A DNA stretch of 64,000 nt, taken from positions 20,249-84,248 of the forward strand of contig JAHDOV010000027.1 in NCBI GenBank assembly GCA_018434685.1, read 5' to 3'. The notes under the pieces are model-generated. The model searched no databases. It had not been told where the DNA came from and saw only the letters and a list, made by a program, of their open reading frames with translations. Both the position numbers and the translations under genes were made by a program. Shown one piece after another: positions 36,114 through 45,284 of the stretch (its first letter is position 1; every line of letters starts with the position of its first letter). The stretch is from Deltaproteobacteria bacterium. Its GTDB lineage: Bacteria; Desulfobacterota; Desulfomonilia; UBA1062.

Positions 36114-36141
36114 ATATTAATCCGGACGAGGTGTAAGTCAA
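36114..36141 (-). promoter_or_regulatory. sigma-70-type promoter of the uspA-like gene
   Basis: On the minus strand, TTGACT (36141-36136), 16-bp spacer, TAATAT (36119-36114), about 45 bp upstream of ATG 36070. Confidence 0.5.
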
Positions 36142-36254
36142 TCTCTCGATTATTATTGGTTTTCTTTCCCGGAACATGAAACGAGCCACCCGGGCTGTCC
36201 CGTAAAAAGCCGCCTTTTTCAGGTTCTCGTCTTACCTTGCAGGAATAAAAGGGG

Positions 36255-36274
36255 TATACTAGGCACGGGCCTAG
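36255..36274 (+). promoter_or_regulatory. -10-like box overlapping a small palindrome, upstream of the DUF488 gene
   Basis: TATACT (36255-36260) overlaps CTAGGCACGGGCCTAG (36259-36274), an imperfect palindrome placed where a repressor could block initiation. No good -35 is seen. Confidence 0.3.
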
Positions 36275-36285
36275 AAAACTCGAAG

Positions 36286-36882
36286 GTGGCGGTGTTGAAC
36301 AGCAGACTCTATACGATCGGGTATTCTCCTTTCTCAACCGCGGGGTTTATCGATGTGCTCCGCAGGTATGCCATCTCTTCTGTATGCGACGTCAGGTCTG
36401 CGCCCTACAGCAGGTACAAGCCGGAATTCAACAGGACCGTGCTCGAAGAAGTCCTTGCATCACATGAGATCGGGTACTTGTTTCTCGGCGGCATGCTCGG
36501 CGGCCGGCCGACCGACCCGGAACTGTACGAGGACGGGAAGGTGCGGTTCGAGAGGGTTGCACGAAGCAGGATGTTTGTCGAAGGCCTGGAGAGGCTGCGC
36601 GAGACAGCCCGGGACCACACCGCCGTGCTCATGTGCGCGGAGAAGGACCCTGTTGTGTGTCACCGGATGATCCTGGTGTGCAGGCAGCTTCGATGCGAGT
36701 TCGATATCGTCCACATCCTGGAAGACGGCTGTGTGGAGGCACACCGGGATGCAGAGAGACGGCTCGTGAAGCTTCTCCATATCCCCACCGACGACCTTTT
36801 CAGGGCCGAGGACGAGCTCATCGAGAGTGCCTATGAGGTGCAGGGGGAGAAGATCGGCTATGTAAGGAGAGAGCGGGAATAA
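36286..36882 (+). CDS. DUF488-family protein
   Basis: A 198-residue (or about 195) DUF488 protein: TIGYSPFSTAGFI at the start, CDVRSAPYSRYKPEFN and LMCAEKDPVVCHR, the signature Cys/Asp/Arg residues of the family. The function is not established; the conserved Cys-Asp-His set suggests an enzyme. The start is ambiguous between GTG 36286, GTG 36292 and TTG 36295; GAAGGTGG at 36281-36288 best fits the last. Confidence 0.85.
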   Translation: MAVLNSRLYTIGYSPFSTAGFIDVLRRYAISSVCDVRSAPYSRYKPEFNRTVLEEVLASHEIGYLFLGGMLGGRPTDPELYEDGKVRFERVARSRMFVEGLERLRETARDHTAVLMCAEKDPVVCHRMILVCRQLRCEFDIVHILEDGCVEAHRDAERRLVKLLHIPTDDLFRAEDELIESAYEVQGEKIGYVRRERE

Positions 36883-36902
36883 GCAAGAAGTCGGGATCTT
36901 CT

Positions 36903-37613
36903 TCAGAACAGTTTCCCGCTGCCATTTCCCCCGGGTGCACGCGGGCGTATGACCTCCGGGGTGTCGTTGCCTGGGCTGTTCACCAGGCGGGATATCTCGT
37001 AGGCCTCCATCTCTTCGGGCGGGTAGGTCTTGAGGCAGTCCATGAGGACAGCATCGTCGGGGCTGCCGGGGCTGAGCCAGGCGGAATAAGCCTCCCTGTT
37101 CAGTATCACCGGCATCCTGGTGTGGATCTGCGCGATGAGGTCATTGGGGGAGGTGGTGATGATGGTGCTCGACTGCACGATCCGGCCGTCCGACGTGTCT
37201 GTCCACTGGTCCCACAGCCCTGCCAGGGCAAAGGGTTCGGAGTCTTTCATGCGGATGAAGTAAGGGGTCCTGCTCTTGTCCAGCGTCTTCCATTCATAGA
37301 ATCCGTCGGCAAAGATGATGCAGCGGTGTTTCCTCAGCGGGGTCCTGAAGGAGGGCTTTTCCAGCAGGGTCTCGGCGCGGGCATTGATCATCCTGGAGCC
37401 GATGGAGATGTCCTTTGCCCAGAACGGGACGAGCCCCCAGCGGGTACAGGCCAGTGTCGGCACCTGGTAATTGAGCACGGTCAGGATATTCTGCGTCGGG
37501 GCTATGTTGTAATGCGGTGTGAATGCAGCCTTCACCTCATCGCTGATCTCGAGTTCGGAGATCTTTACCCTGATCCTGTGTGGATTCGATATCTGGATAA
37601 ATCTGCCGCACAT
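36903..37613 (-). CDS. SRAP-domain protein (YedK/HMCES), abasic-site DNA crosslinker
   Basis: A 236-residue SRAP protein. After Met removal the invariant Cys2 of MCGRF becomes the N-terminal nucleophile that forms a thiazolidine with abasic sites in single-stranded DNA. NARAETLLEKPSFR, FADGFYEW and the His in HTRMPVIL are conserved. Start 37613 is set by the need for Cys at position 2; two extra upstream codons (MA) also exist. Role: protection of abasic sites during replication. Confidence 0.93.
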   Translation of the reverse strand: MCGRFIQISNPHRIRVKISELEISDEVKAAFTPHYNIAPTQNILTVLNYQVPTLACTRWGLVPFWAKDISIGSRMINARAETLLEKPSFRTPLRKHRCIIFADGFYEWKTLDKSRTPYFIRMKDSEPFALAGLWDQWTDTSDGRIVQSSTIITTSPNDLIAQIHTRMPVILNREAYSAWLSPGSPDDAVLMDCLKTYPPEEMEAYEISRLVNSPGNDTPEVIRPRAPGGNGSGKLF

Positions 37614-37851
37614 GGCCATCCCCCTGCCGGGACTCTCCTGTATCTCAAGGAGTGTGACAATAAAGATAGCATGTGTTCATCAGTAATACCAGGGGTGAAC
37701 GCAGGAGGAATGCCTGTCAATGCTCTGTTCGTGGGTGAACGAGACGGTCAGCTCCTTAAAAAAACGGGGCGAACTTTCAGGTTCCATCTTTGAGAAATTC
37801 CCTGTACATAATTCCCAGGTGGCTGCTCTATGTTATTAGGGGGGTAATTCT

Positions 37852-38508
37852 ATGAGGAGATATGCATGGTTTGTAGTGCTTGCACTGTTCGTGGCTGCAG
37901 GGCCTTGTTTTGCAGCTGATCCCGGCGAAGGCTGGAAGCCGGCCAAGCAGGGGGACGGCATCCAGGTGTATACGAGGCCGGTTGCAGATTCGGCTTCCAA
38001 CGAGTTCCTGGGGATCACCAATGTCGATGCGCCGATGAGGGTGATCCTGGAGGTCTTCAGAGACATCGCTTCATTCCCGCAGTGGTTCGGCTTCTGCCGG
38101 GATATCCGGTTATTGAAGAGCCTTTCCGACACCCACGAGGTAGTGTATTTCATCCTGGCAACCCCATGGCCGGTAAGCGACCGCGACATGATCATCGATG
38201 TGGTGTTCGATGTCCGGGATGGAGAGGGCAAGGCCGAGATCTCCCTGAATGCCCTGCAGGAGGACCTGGTACCCGTTCAGGACCAGTACGTGAGGATGAT
38301 CAGGCTCATCGGGAAGGCCACGCTCACCAGGATAGATGAGAAGACGACCCATGTCACCTACACGGTCAATTCCGATCCTGCAGGATACATTCCTGCCGCC
38401 ATCTCCAACATCCTGGCCAAGGACCAGCCGTATCTGACGCTGAAGGGCCTCAAGGAGATGGTCAAGCTCGACAAGTACTACGAACTCGCCGGGATACCGA
38501 AAGAGTGA
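37852..38508 (+). CDS. exported START-domain lipid-binding protein
   Basis: A 218-residue protein with a cleavable signal peptide (MRRYAWFVVLALFVAAGPCFA) and a START/Bet v1-like lipid-binding fold: GIQVYTRPV, FRDIASFPQWFGFC, TPWPVSDRDMIID and YTVNSDPAGYIP. Such periplasmic START proteins are common in Deltaproteobacteria and Gammaproteobacteria and probably carry a hydrophobic ligand; the ligand here is unknown. The ribosome site is weak (GGGGGG followed by TAATTCT). Confidence 0.85.
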   Translation: MRRYAWFVVLALFVAAGPCFAADPGEGWKPAKQGDGIQVYTRPVADSASNEFLGITNVDAPMRVILEVFRDIASFPQWFGFCRDIRLLKSLSDTHEVVYFILATPWPVSDRDMIIDVVFDVRDGEGKAEISLNALQEDLVPVQDQYVRMIRLIGKATLTRIDEKTTHVTYTVNSDPAGYIPAAISNILAKDQPYLTLKGLKEMVKLDKYYELAGIPKE

Positions 38509-38673
38509 TACGGGCAGGCGGGTTCGCGGTACGAGGCAGGGCGAGCCAGTCAGCTCGAGATGCGAGGCAGAAGTCAGTTGGTCAAGATAGACCGGGATCT
38601 CAGGCAGAAGGCAGAACAGGATTTATGGTGCCAGAAAACAGATGCTCTGGACGCTTGGGAAAATATGATGAAG

Positions 38674-38715
38674 AAGGTGCAAGGTTTAAGGTCTAAGGTC
38701 CAAGGTGTAAGGTTT
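38674..38715 (+). repeat. six tandem heptamers AAGGTNN
   Basis: AAGGTGC, AAGGTTT, AAGGTCT, AAGGTCC, AAGGTGT and AAGGTTT follow one another without a gap. They sit in the 245-bp gap between the START and Nudix genes. Heptamer tracts of this type are scattered in intergenic DNA of many bacteria; their role is unknown. Confidence 0.75.
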
Positions 38716-38753
38716 TTAGAGATTCCCAATTTTATTCGTGAAGCAGGAATGAT

Positions 38754-39317
38754 ATGAGTGATCCGGTGACGAATTCTTTCCCACAAAATGTTTTCAAATT
38801 CTGTCCGGCCTGCAGCTCAGGGAACTTTTCTTTCCGGCAGGACAACTCCTTTTTGTGTGATGCGTGCGGGTTTGAGTTCTTCATCAATGCCGCTGCCGCT
38901 GTGGCAGCCCTGATCGAGGACGATAACGGGAGGCTCCTTTTCACGAAGAGGGCGAAGGACCCCATGAAGGGAACGCTCGACCTGCCCGGGGGGTTCGTGG
39001 ATATCATGGAGACGGCCGAAGATGCCCTGCGGCGGGAGCTCAAGGAGGAGCTGAACCTGGAAACGAGCGAGGAGGTCTACTTCACCTCGTGTCCCAACAC
39101 CTATGAGTACGGCGGCATCACCTACTTTACCCTGGATCTCGCCTTTGTCTGCAGGGTCATGAGCTTTGAGGGGATAACAGCCGATGACGAGGTCGAGGGA
39201 TATCGTTTCATCCCCATCGATGAAATCGACCTGGGTGAGATCGGCCTTGTCTCCATCAGGAAGATTGTCTCGCTCTACCTCGTCTCCAAGGGGATCAGGC
39301 CGGAAGAACGGCTGTAA
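38754..39317 (+). CDS. Nudix hydrolase with N-terminal zinc ribbon
   Basis: A 187-residue protein. The N-terminal four-Cys ribbon (CPAC...CDAC, residues about 17-40), as in NudC/YfcD-like proteins, precedes a Nudix domain with the complete box GGFVDIMETAEDALRRELKE plus EL. It hydrolyses a nucleoside diphosphate linked to an unknown moiety. Start ATG 38754 overlaps no other gene; a ribosome site is weak (GCAGGA). Confidence 0.88.
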   Translation: MSDPVTNSFPQNVFKFCPACSSGNFSFRQDNSFLCDACGFEFFINAAAAVAALIEDDNGRLLFTKRAKDPMKGTLDLPGGFVDIMETAEDALRRELKEELNLETSEEVYFTSCPNTYEYGGITYFTLDLAFVCRVMSFEGITADDEVEGYRFIPIDEIDLGEIGLVSIRKIVSLYLVSKGIRPEERL

Positions 39318-39350
39318 TTCGCTCCTGCAGTGTTGTCAGGTATACCCCCC

Positions 39351-39375
39351 TGTAGGAGCCGCTTCAGCGGCGACC
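39351..39375 (+). repeat. REP-type palindrome, copy 2
   Basis: TGTAGGAGCCGCTTCAGCGG continues as CGACC. Relative to copy 1 both arms have swapped G/C (GCCGCT-TC-AGCGGC), so the hairpin is preserved by compensating changes. Lies in the 556-bp gap that also contains the TetR-like fragment; the rest of the gap shows nothing I can name. Confidence 0.75.
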
Positions 39376-39536
39376 AAGTCTTTTTCCGCAGCAAAGCATG
39401 GCCGGTGTTCGCGACTTGAACCCCGCTCCTCCCTTTTTCACCCGCGTTAGACATACATCCCGGGTGAATACACAACCCTGCGCCTGAAGCCCTGCTCCTC
39501 CTTGCATCTTGACGGCATACCGGTATTTGGACTACC

Positions 39537-39773
39537 ATGCTGACCAGTCGGTTTATGCATGTGTGTGGTGTGATTATGGGGGGAACAAGAGCTTCTGCCG
39601 AAATCGTTTCTGCCCTGCTGCGCCAGGGACAAGCCCGAGGAGAATTCACCGTGCCGGATATCAAGGTGTTCTCGAGAGTCACGATTGCCATGATCGAAGG
39701 TCTCATCGTGCGGCAGGTCATGGGCGCATCTCTCGACCTGCCGGAATCCCCCAGGGGATATGCGCCGTCGTGA
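39537..39773 (+). pseudogene. C-terminal remnant of a TetR-family regulator
   Basis: A 78-residue frame whose segment EIVSALLRQGQARGEFTVPD, then a helix ending MIEGLIVRQVMG, resembles the C-terminal ligand-binding helices of TetR/AcrR repressors. No N-terminal HTH is visible in any frame between it and the Nudix gene. It lies just upstream of an MMPL/RND exporter, a typical TetR-controlled target, so it is probably a decayed regulator. Confidence 0.45.
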
Positions 39774-39873
39774 ACAGGCTTTTTTCCGGAGCCTGAGGGC
39801 TGCCCGGCAGCAACCGGCTTTTGACTGTGAGGGCAGCTAAAAGTGAAATGAATCTCGTTGAGCGAGGGTCTCT

Positions 39874-42783
39874 ATGGAGAAGGCTTTAAAGAGAGCTATC
39901 GACACTATTATCCGCTACCGCTTCGTATTCCTCGCCGCGGTGGTCTTCATCACCGCAGCCATGATCTATGCGAGCCGTGACCTGCAGATCAATAACGACT
40001 ATGAGACCTGGCTGCCCACGAACGACCGGGTCGGTGATCTCCTGCGCACCGTTGACCGCGAGTTCTCCAACGGGTCTCTCATGTTCGTGGTGCTCGATTT
40101 TTCCGACGAGGGGGTCTTTTCTCCGGAAGCTCTCGCCCTGGTGCAGCGCCTCACCCGGAAGCTCGAAGGAATGGAAGAGCTCTTCCAGGTGACCAGTCTC
40201 ACCAATATCATGGATATCAGAAAGACACAGGGCGGCATCGAGGTCTCCGACCTGATCCCTACTCCCTTTCCTGCAGACAGGGACGAGATGCAGGCACTTC
40301 AGCGGTATGTGCTCTCGAAGGAGACGTTCAGGGACTCGCTCGTCTCGTCCGATGCCCGTTATACCGTAGTGGCAACGAGCATCGAGAGCCAGTATGACGA
40401 GGTGGAGATCACCGGGCATCTTCTGTGCATCGTTGAGGAAATGATGGGCCAGAGGCCCTACTATGTGGGCGGTGACGTGGTCATTGCCTATTTCATGGAC
40501 TTTTACATGAAGCAGGACCTCACGGTCCTGGTGCCCATCATCCTGATCGGCATGGTGCTTGTCCTCGTCTACGGCCTGCGGCGCCTGTCGGGCATCATCC
40601 TTTCGTTCACCGTCGTATTCATCGCCATTATCTGGACCATCGGGGTCAAGGCCATATTCGGCTATCCGTTCAACATACTCTCTCCGGCGGTCGTCGTGCT
40701 GCTCATGGCCGTAGGATCGGACTATGCCGTCCACATGTACAACCACTACCTGAAGAAAGGCGACATTCGACTGTCCACCGGCGAGATTGCCCTGCCTGTT
40801 CTCATGAGCGCCATGACCACGGTTGCCGGGCTCGCCACCTTCTCGGTCACCAAGATCGAGGTGCTCAAGAATTTCGGTATCGAGCTTGCCTTCGGACTCG
40901 GTGCTGCATGCCTCCTCTCCTTACTCCTCCTTACCATAGGCATGGACATGGTCAAGGGCACTCCGGCCCCGAGAACGCAGGAGCGCGCACACCGTGAGCA
41001 CAGTCTCACGCGGGCCATGGGTGCCGCAGGAGGCTGGGTCCACGACCATCCCGGGTTTATCCTGGGTGTTGTCTCGGTCTTCCTGGTGGTCATGGGGTTT
41101 GGAATAGCCCGGATCAATACGAGCGTCGATTTCGTTGAGATGATGCCCAAGGACAGTCCGCCGCGCAGCGGCTCCCAGGTGCTCGAAGAATATTTCAACG
41201 GCATGTACCGGGTAAGCATGTATGTCAAGGGAGATATCGAAGACCCGAAGACCATGACCGTGATGAACTACCTGGAGAACAATCTGCGGTCGAATGACCT
41301 CCTGGGCGGGTTCATGTCCATAAACGATCTCATTGCAGAAGAAAACTGGCTTCTAAACGGCGTGTTCGCAATCCCGGAGACAAGGCCTGGCATCGCAAAC
41401 CTGTGGTTCATGCTCGAGGGGCAGGATATCCTGAAGACCTTTGTGACGCAAGACCGCGGGCAGGCCGTGATAAATGCCGTGATGAAAGAACACGATACCG
41501 GCTATATGAAGAAGATCTCGGAAGGCATTGAAAGGTTCCTTGACCTGAACGTCTCCGATGCCCTTGTCCGGGTCGACCGTGCGAGTCTCAGCCCCGAAGG
41601 ACGCACGGCCGTGGACAGCATCCTCATGTATAACACGGCGCGGCAGCTTGCCTGGCTCGCGCGGAGTTATGACCGGTCCGGTTCCTATGATCCCGAGGCG
41701 TTCCAGGCACTCCTGGAACAGGCAATGGCCCGGCTCGATACGAGCGTTGATCTGGCGCCTGTCTGGGATGAGGTGCGCAGGTACCTGGAAGAAGAGACCG
41801 TTGAGATCCTCCCGCCCGGGATCGTCATGGAGCTGCTGGCCTACACCAGGGATCACTGGGAGAATCGTCACGGGGAGATGTTCCTGAACGACCTCACGGG
41901 TGTCATCACCTCGAGCGGGGTAATGAATGCCGAAGATGCCGCCATGACCGTGGCGGGCATGGTGGGAAGGGCAGATGGTTCTTTCCGTATGCAGAAAGTG
42001 GCTGTACTGCGTCTGGGGTACCTCGAGGGTGTTCCCGAACAGCTCAGGCAGAACGAAGATTTCAGCAAGAGGGCGGACGGGGCTGTATGGAGACTCTTCT
42101 CGGACAAACCCGTGCTCTTCAGCCATGAGGTTCGCGCCACCCCTGGCATCGATCAGGCAATAGTTGAATCCTCACCGATTGAGATAGACCAGACAGGGGC
42201 ACACGAGATGTTCAGCCGTTTCGACAAGCTCCTCTATCAGAGCCAGATCCAGAGCCTCATCCTGGCCTCCATAATCGTTCTCATCATGATCTCGATCACC
42301 CAGAAATCCATCCGGCGGGGTGCGATATCGCTCATCTCCGTGCTGGTCCCCCTGGAGTTCACGCTAGGATTCATGGGGTGGGTGGGCATCCCCCTGGATT
42401 TCGGCACCGTGCTGTGCAGCGCCCTGATCATCGGGCTCGGTGTCGACGGGTCCATCCACTTTCTCCACTACTACCACCGGCAGCATAAGGAGGGGCTGCG
42501 GGGCAGGGAATCACTCCAGGCGACCCTGGGACATGTGGGCAGGGCGGTCATCACCGCCAATGCCACCTCCCTCCTCGGCTTTGTGGTGCTCATGTTCTCC
42601 AAGACCACCGAGCTGAGAAATTTTGCCATTATCAATGCGCTGGCCATCTTCCTGGTAACGGTTTCCGTGCTGACCCTGCTGCCCTCACTGGCATCGCTCA
42701 TCCGCCTGGAAGACAGGACGTGGAACTTCGCCCTGTGCATCGATGAGAACCAGATATTCGACAATATTTTCGAGGAAGAATAG
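39874..42783 (+). CDS. MMPL/RND-superfamily exporter
   Basis: A 969-residue inner-membrane transporter with the duplicated RND layout: one N-terminal helix (about 14-32), a large periplasmic loop (about 35-215), five helices with the family Asp motif GSDYAVHMYNHY (about 285-296), a cytosolic linker, a second helix and loop (about 405-795) and five further helices with LGVDGSIHFLHYYH. Hydrophobic substrates such as lipids or hopanoids are typical. It heads an operon with a LolA-like periplasmic protein and a beta-barrel, so all three probably move a lipid to the outer membrane. Confidence 0.92.
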   Translation: MEKALKRAIDTIIRYRFVFLAAVVFITAAMIYASRDLQINNDYETWLPTNDRVGDLLRTVDREFSNGSLMFVVLDFSDEGVFSPEALALVQRLTRKLEGMEELFQVTSLTNIMDIRKTQGGIEVSDLIPTPFPADRDEMQALQRYVLSKETFRDSLVSSDARYTVVATSIESQYDEVEITGHLLCIVEEMMGQRPYYVGGDVVIAYFMDFYMKQDLTVLVPIILIGMVLVLVYGLRRLSGIILSFTVVFIAIIWTIGVKAIFGYPFNILSPAVVVLLMAVGSDYAVHMYNHYLKKGDIRLSTGEIALPVLMSAMTTVAGLATFSVTKIEVLKNFGIELAFGLGAACLLSLLLLTIGMDMVKGTPAPRTQERAHREHSLTRAMGAAGGWVHDHPGFILGVVSVFLVVMGFGIARINTSVDFVEMMPKDSPPRSGSQVLEEYFNGMYRVSMYVKGDIEDPKTMTVMNYLENNLRSNDLLGGFMSINDLIAEENWLLNGVFAIPETRPGIANLWFMLEGQDILKTFVTQDRGQAVINAVMKEHDTGYMKKISEGIERFLDLNVSDALVRVDRASLSPEGRTAVDSILMYNTARQLAWLARSYDRSGSYDPEAFQALLEQAMARLDTSVDLAPVWDEVRRYLEEETVEILPPGIVMELLAYTRDHWENRHGEMFLNDLTGVITSSGVMNAEDAAMTVAGMVGRADGSFRMQKVAVLRLGYLEGVPEQLRQNEDFSKRADGAVWRLFSDKPVLFSHEVRATPGIDQAIVESSPIEIDQTGAHEMFSRFDKLLYQSQIQSLILASIIVLIMISITQKSIRRGAISLISVLVPLEFTLGFMGWVGIPLDFGTVLCSALIIGLGVDGSIHFLHYYHRQHKEGLRGRESLQATLGHVGRAVITANATSLLGFVVLMFSKTTELRNFAIINALAIFLVTVSVLTLLPSLASLIRLEDRTWNFALCIDENQIFDNIFEEE

Positions 42784-42794
42784 AGGAGGTATCT

Positions 42795-43571
42795 ATGAAC
42801 ATCAGGCTTCATCAGGGTGTGCTCCTGCTGCTTGGCATGGCCCTCGCCCTGATCGCGGCATCACCCGCTGCGGCAATGACCGGGGACGAGGTCCTCGCGA
42901 AGGTCGACGCGGTGCTGTCTGCCTCGGACAATTCGGTTGCCCTGGCAACCATGACGCTGATAGACCGGGACGGCAGGGAAAAAGAACGCAGACTCAAGGT
43001 GTGGACCAGGCACTTTAAGGACAGGGACGACGTGTCGATGCTGAAATTTCTCTCGCCTGCAGACATACGCAATCTCGGGTTTTTGAGCCTTGCCGACGAC
43101 CAGATGTACCTGTACCTGCCCGCATTCGACCGGGACCGGCGCATTGCCTCCCATGCGCGCAAAGAGAGTTTTGCCGGCAGCGACCTGTCCAACGACGATC
43201 TGAGTACCGGAAAATACACCACCCACTACACGGCCGGGATCACCGGCCAGACCGAGACGGAATACATCCTCGAGCTCAAGAGAAGGCCTGGTTCAGACCG
43301 TATCTATCCCAGGGTTGTGGCATGGGTGAACAAGGAGCATTTCTATGCCGATAAGATGGAGCTCTACGATGACCAGGACAAGCTCTGGAAGGTAAACGAC
43401 ATGGAACACGAGAAGATCCAGGGATACTGGACCCCGAAACAGATCCGGATGAAAGACGTGCAGAAGGATCACACCACGGTCATGAAGATAACGAGCATCG
43501 AGTACGATTGCGACCTCGATGAGGCGGTCTTTACCAAGAGGTTTCTCAAGAGGAGGCTCAAGGATGAATAG
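42795..43571 (+). CDS. LolA-like outer-membrane lipoprotein-sorting protein
   Basis: A 258-residue exported protein with a signal peptide (to about residue 24, ...SPAAA). The LolA/LppX-like fold is suggested by TLIDRDGREKERRLKVWT, LKFLSPADIRNLGFL, YLYLPAFDRDRRIASHARKE, and SFAGSDLSNDDL. This family (lipoprotein-sorting-like, PF17131 type) regularly accompanies MMPL exporters. Ribosome site GAGGAGG. It is 11 bp after the exporter stop, and its own end overlaps the barrel gene start. Confidence 0.9.
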   Translation: MNIRLHQGVLLLLGMALALIAASPAAAMTGDEVLAKVDAVLSASDNSVALATMTLIDRDGREKERRLKVWTRHFKDRDDVSMLKFLSPADIRNLGFLSLADDQMYLYLPAFDRDRRIASHARKESFAGSDLSNDDLSTGKYTTHYTAGITGQTETEYILELKRRPGSDRIYPRVVAWVNKEHFYADKMELYDDQDKLWKVNDMEHEKIQGYWTPKQIRMKDVQKDHTTVMKITSIEYDCDLDEAVFTKRFLKRRLKDE

Positions 43572-45057
43572 AGCGGGCAGGATGCTGCCCGGCATCCTGC
43601 TGCTGTTGGGTGGGATGCTTATCAGCGTGCCGGCGGTCCATGCAGAAAGCTCGGTAAAGCTTGAAGGCACAGTCAAGTTCTTCAGCTCGTTCTATATGCA
43701 ACAGAGCCCGGACGACGCCTTTGAGCCCCATGATCCGGGAGACTACAGTCTCAACCGGGGGGAACTGCACGTGGGGCTGAACGGGTATGTATCGGATAAT
43801 GTGAGCTTCCGCTCCATGGTGTACTTCATCTACGACGCGAGGCCGGAATATGATGATCTGGAACAGCTGGAGAGCGGTTCCGGTTATTCCTCCATCGTTC
43901 ATGAACAGGACACGTACATAAAGGATGCCTCCTTTACCCTCATGGATCTCGGCCTCGAAGGCCTCGATCTGACCATTGGCCGCCAGCGGGTGCGCTGGGG
44001 AACCTCGGACGAGTACAACGTGGTGGACAACCTGAACCCCGTGGATTACCGGAACCTCTTTTCCTTTGATCCGGACTACCTGGTGGAGCACCTGAACATG
44101 GACGGGTTCAACCTCGAGTATATCGTCCCCGTCGACTTCGACCTGAAACTGCAGGCCGTGTATTTTGTCTCGTTCAAACCGTCGACCCTGCCCCTGGGGT
44201 TTACCGCGCAGAGCCTGGCCATGCAGCAATCACGGCTGGATGAGCTCACCACCTCCTATGGATTCCCGGGAGGGTCGGTGGGGATGGTCGTGCGGGATGT
44301 CCCGGATTACGAGGTCTCCAGCGGTCCTGCGGGCCTCCGCGTAAGCGGTGTGTTGTGGAATTTCGACTGGGGGTTGAGCTACTACCACGGCCATCAGAGC
44401 CTGCCCATGCCCTACCGGGTCGTGACCGATATCGGCCTGGATTCCACCACCATGACGAGCTGCTACGATTACCCCAGGCTCGACGTCGTTGGCTTCGATT
44501 GTGCCGGGGAGATTCATTCCTTGGGCGTGTGGGCCGAATTCGGGGCATACTTCCCGGAGGAAAAGGATGTGGTCCTGACCACCAGCCTGATGTCGAGCTC
44601 GTCGAGCGAGGCCTTTGCGCTGCTCGAAGACATCTACTATAAATACACCCTCGGAATCGACTATACCTTCGGTGTGGGAAACGGGATATATGCGAATGCC
44701 CAGTTCAATCATGGCTATTACGACGAGTTCGATTATACTGCAGAGGCCCGCGATGCCCTCGGTGTGGGAGACGCAGGCTTCATGGGCAAGCTGGAGGATT
44801 ACTATGTGACCTCCGTGGAATACTCGTTTTTCAACGACGAGCTCACTACAACTCTGGACTGCGTGCTCGAGGTGGCGGATTACGAAGACTTCTCGGACAA
44901 GACCGCGCTGATCCTGAGGCCCGAGATCGAATACAAGCCCTTCGACAACACCTCGCTGGCACTGGGTTATGTCTCGATATCCGGCGGGGACCAGACCAAA
45001 TACGGCGGGTTCAAGGACAATGATGTCGTGTATCTCCTCATGAAGACCCATTTCTAA
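43564..45057 (+). CDS. outer-membrane beta-barrel (DUF1302-like)
   Basis: A 497-residue barrel with a signal peptide (MNRAGRMLPGILLLLGGMLI...HAES), many amphipathic strands rich in Tyr and Asp, conserved GRQRVRWGTSDEYNVVDNLN near residue 150, and a C-terminal Phe (VVYLLMKTHF). DUF1302-type barrels are the usual third member of MMPL plus LolA-like operons. Its start (43564) overlaps the previous stop; a GGAGG lies within the end of the LolA-like gene. Expected to be the outer-membrane endpoint of the exporter. Confidence 0.85.
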   Translation: MNRAGRMLPGILLLLGGMLISVPAVHAESSVKLEGTVKFFSSFYMQQSPDDAFEPHDPGDYSLNRGELHVGLNGYVSDNVSFRSMVYFIYDARPEYDDLEQLESGSGYSSIVHEQDTYIKDASFTLMDLGLEGLDLTIGRQRVRWGTSDEYNVVDNLNPVDYRNLFSFDPDYLVEHLNMDGFNLEYIVPVDFDLKLQAVYFVSFKPSTLPLGFTAQSLAMQQSRLDELTTSYGFPGGSVGMVVRDVPDYEVSSGPAGLRVSGVLWNFDWGLSYYHGHQSLPMPYRVVTDIGLDSTTMTSCYDYPRLDVVGFDCAGEIHSLGVWAEFGAYFPEEKDVVLTTSLMSSSSSEAFALLEDIYYKYTLGIDYTFGVGNGIYANAQFNHGYYDEFDYTAEARDALGVGDAGFMGKLEDYYVTSVEYSFFNDELTTTLDCVLEVADYEDFSDKTALILRPEIEYKPFDNTSLALGYVSISGGDQTKYGGFKDNDVVYLLMKTHF

Positions 45058-45284
45058 TTGCAGGGCGAGCTGCCGCTGTGTGGATTATTCGCAGCAAAAG
45101 ACCCGGATGCGCTATCCCTGTAAGCTGTCCGGCTGTGTGCATGGCAGCCCGCAAAGCCATTGACAGACACGGCCAAGAAACGATTAATGAGAACAGGATG
45201 CACTGATGCCGGGCAAAGACACACACATGCCGGTATCACGAGAAGTTCGTGCACAATCGCAAGCAGGGAGGAAGGCGACTCAAG

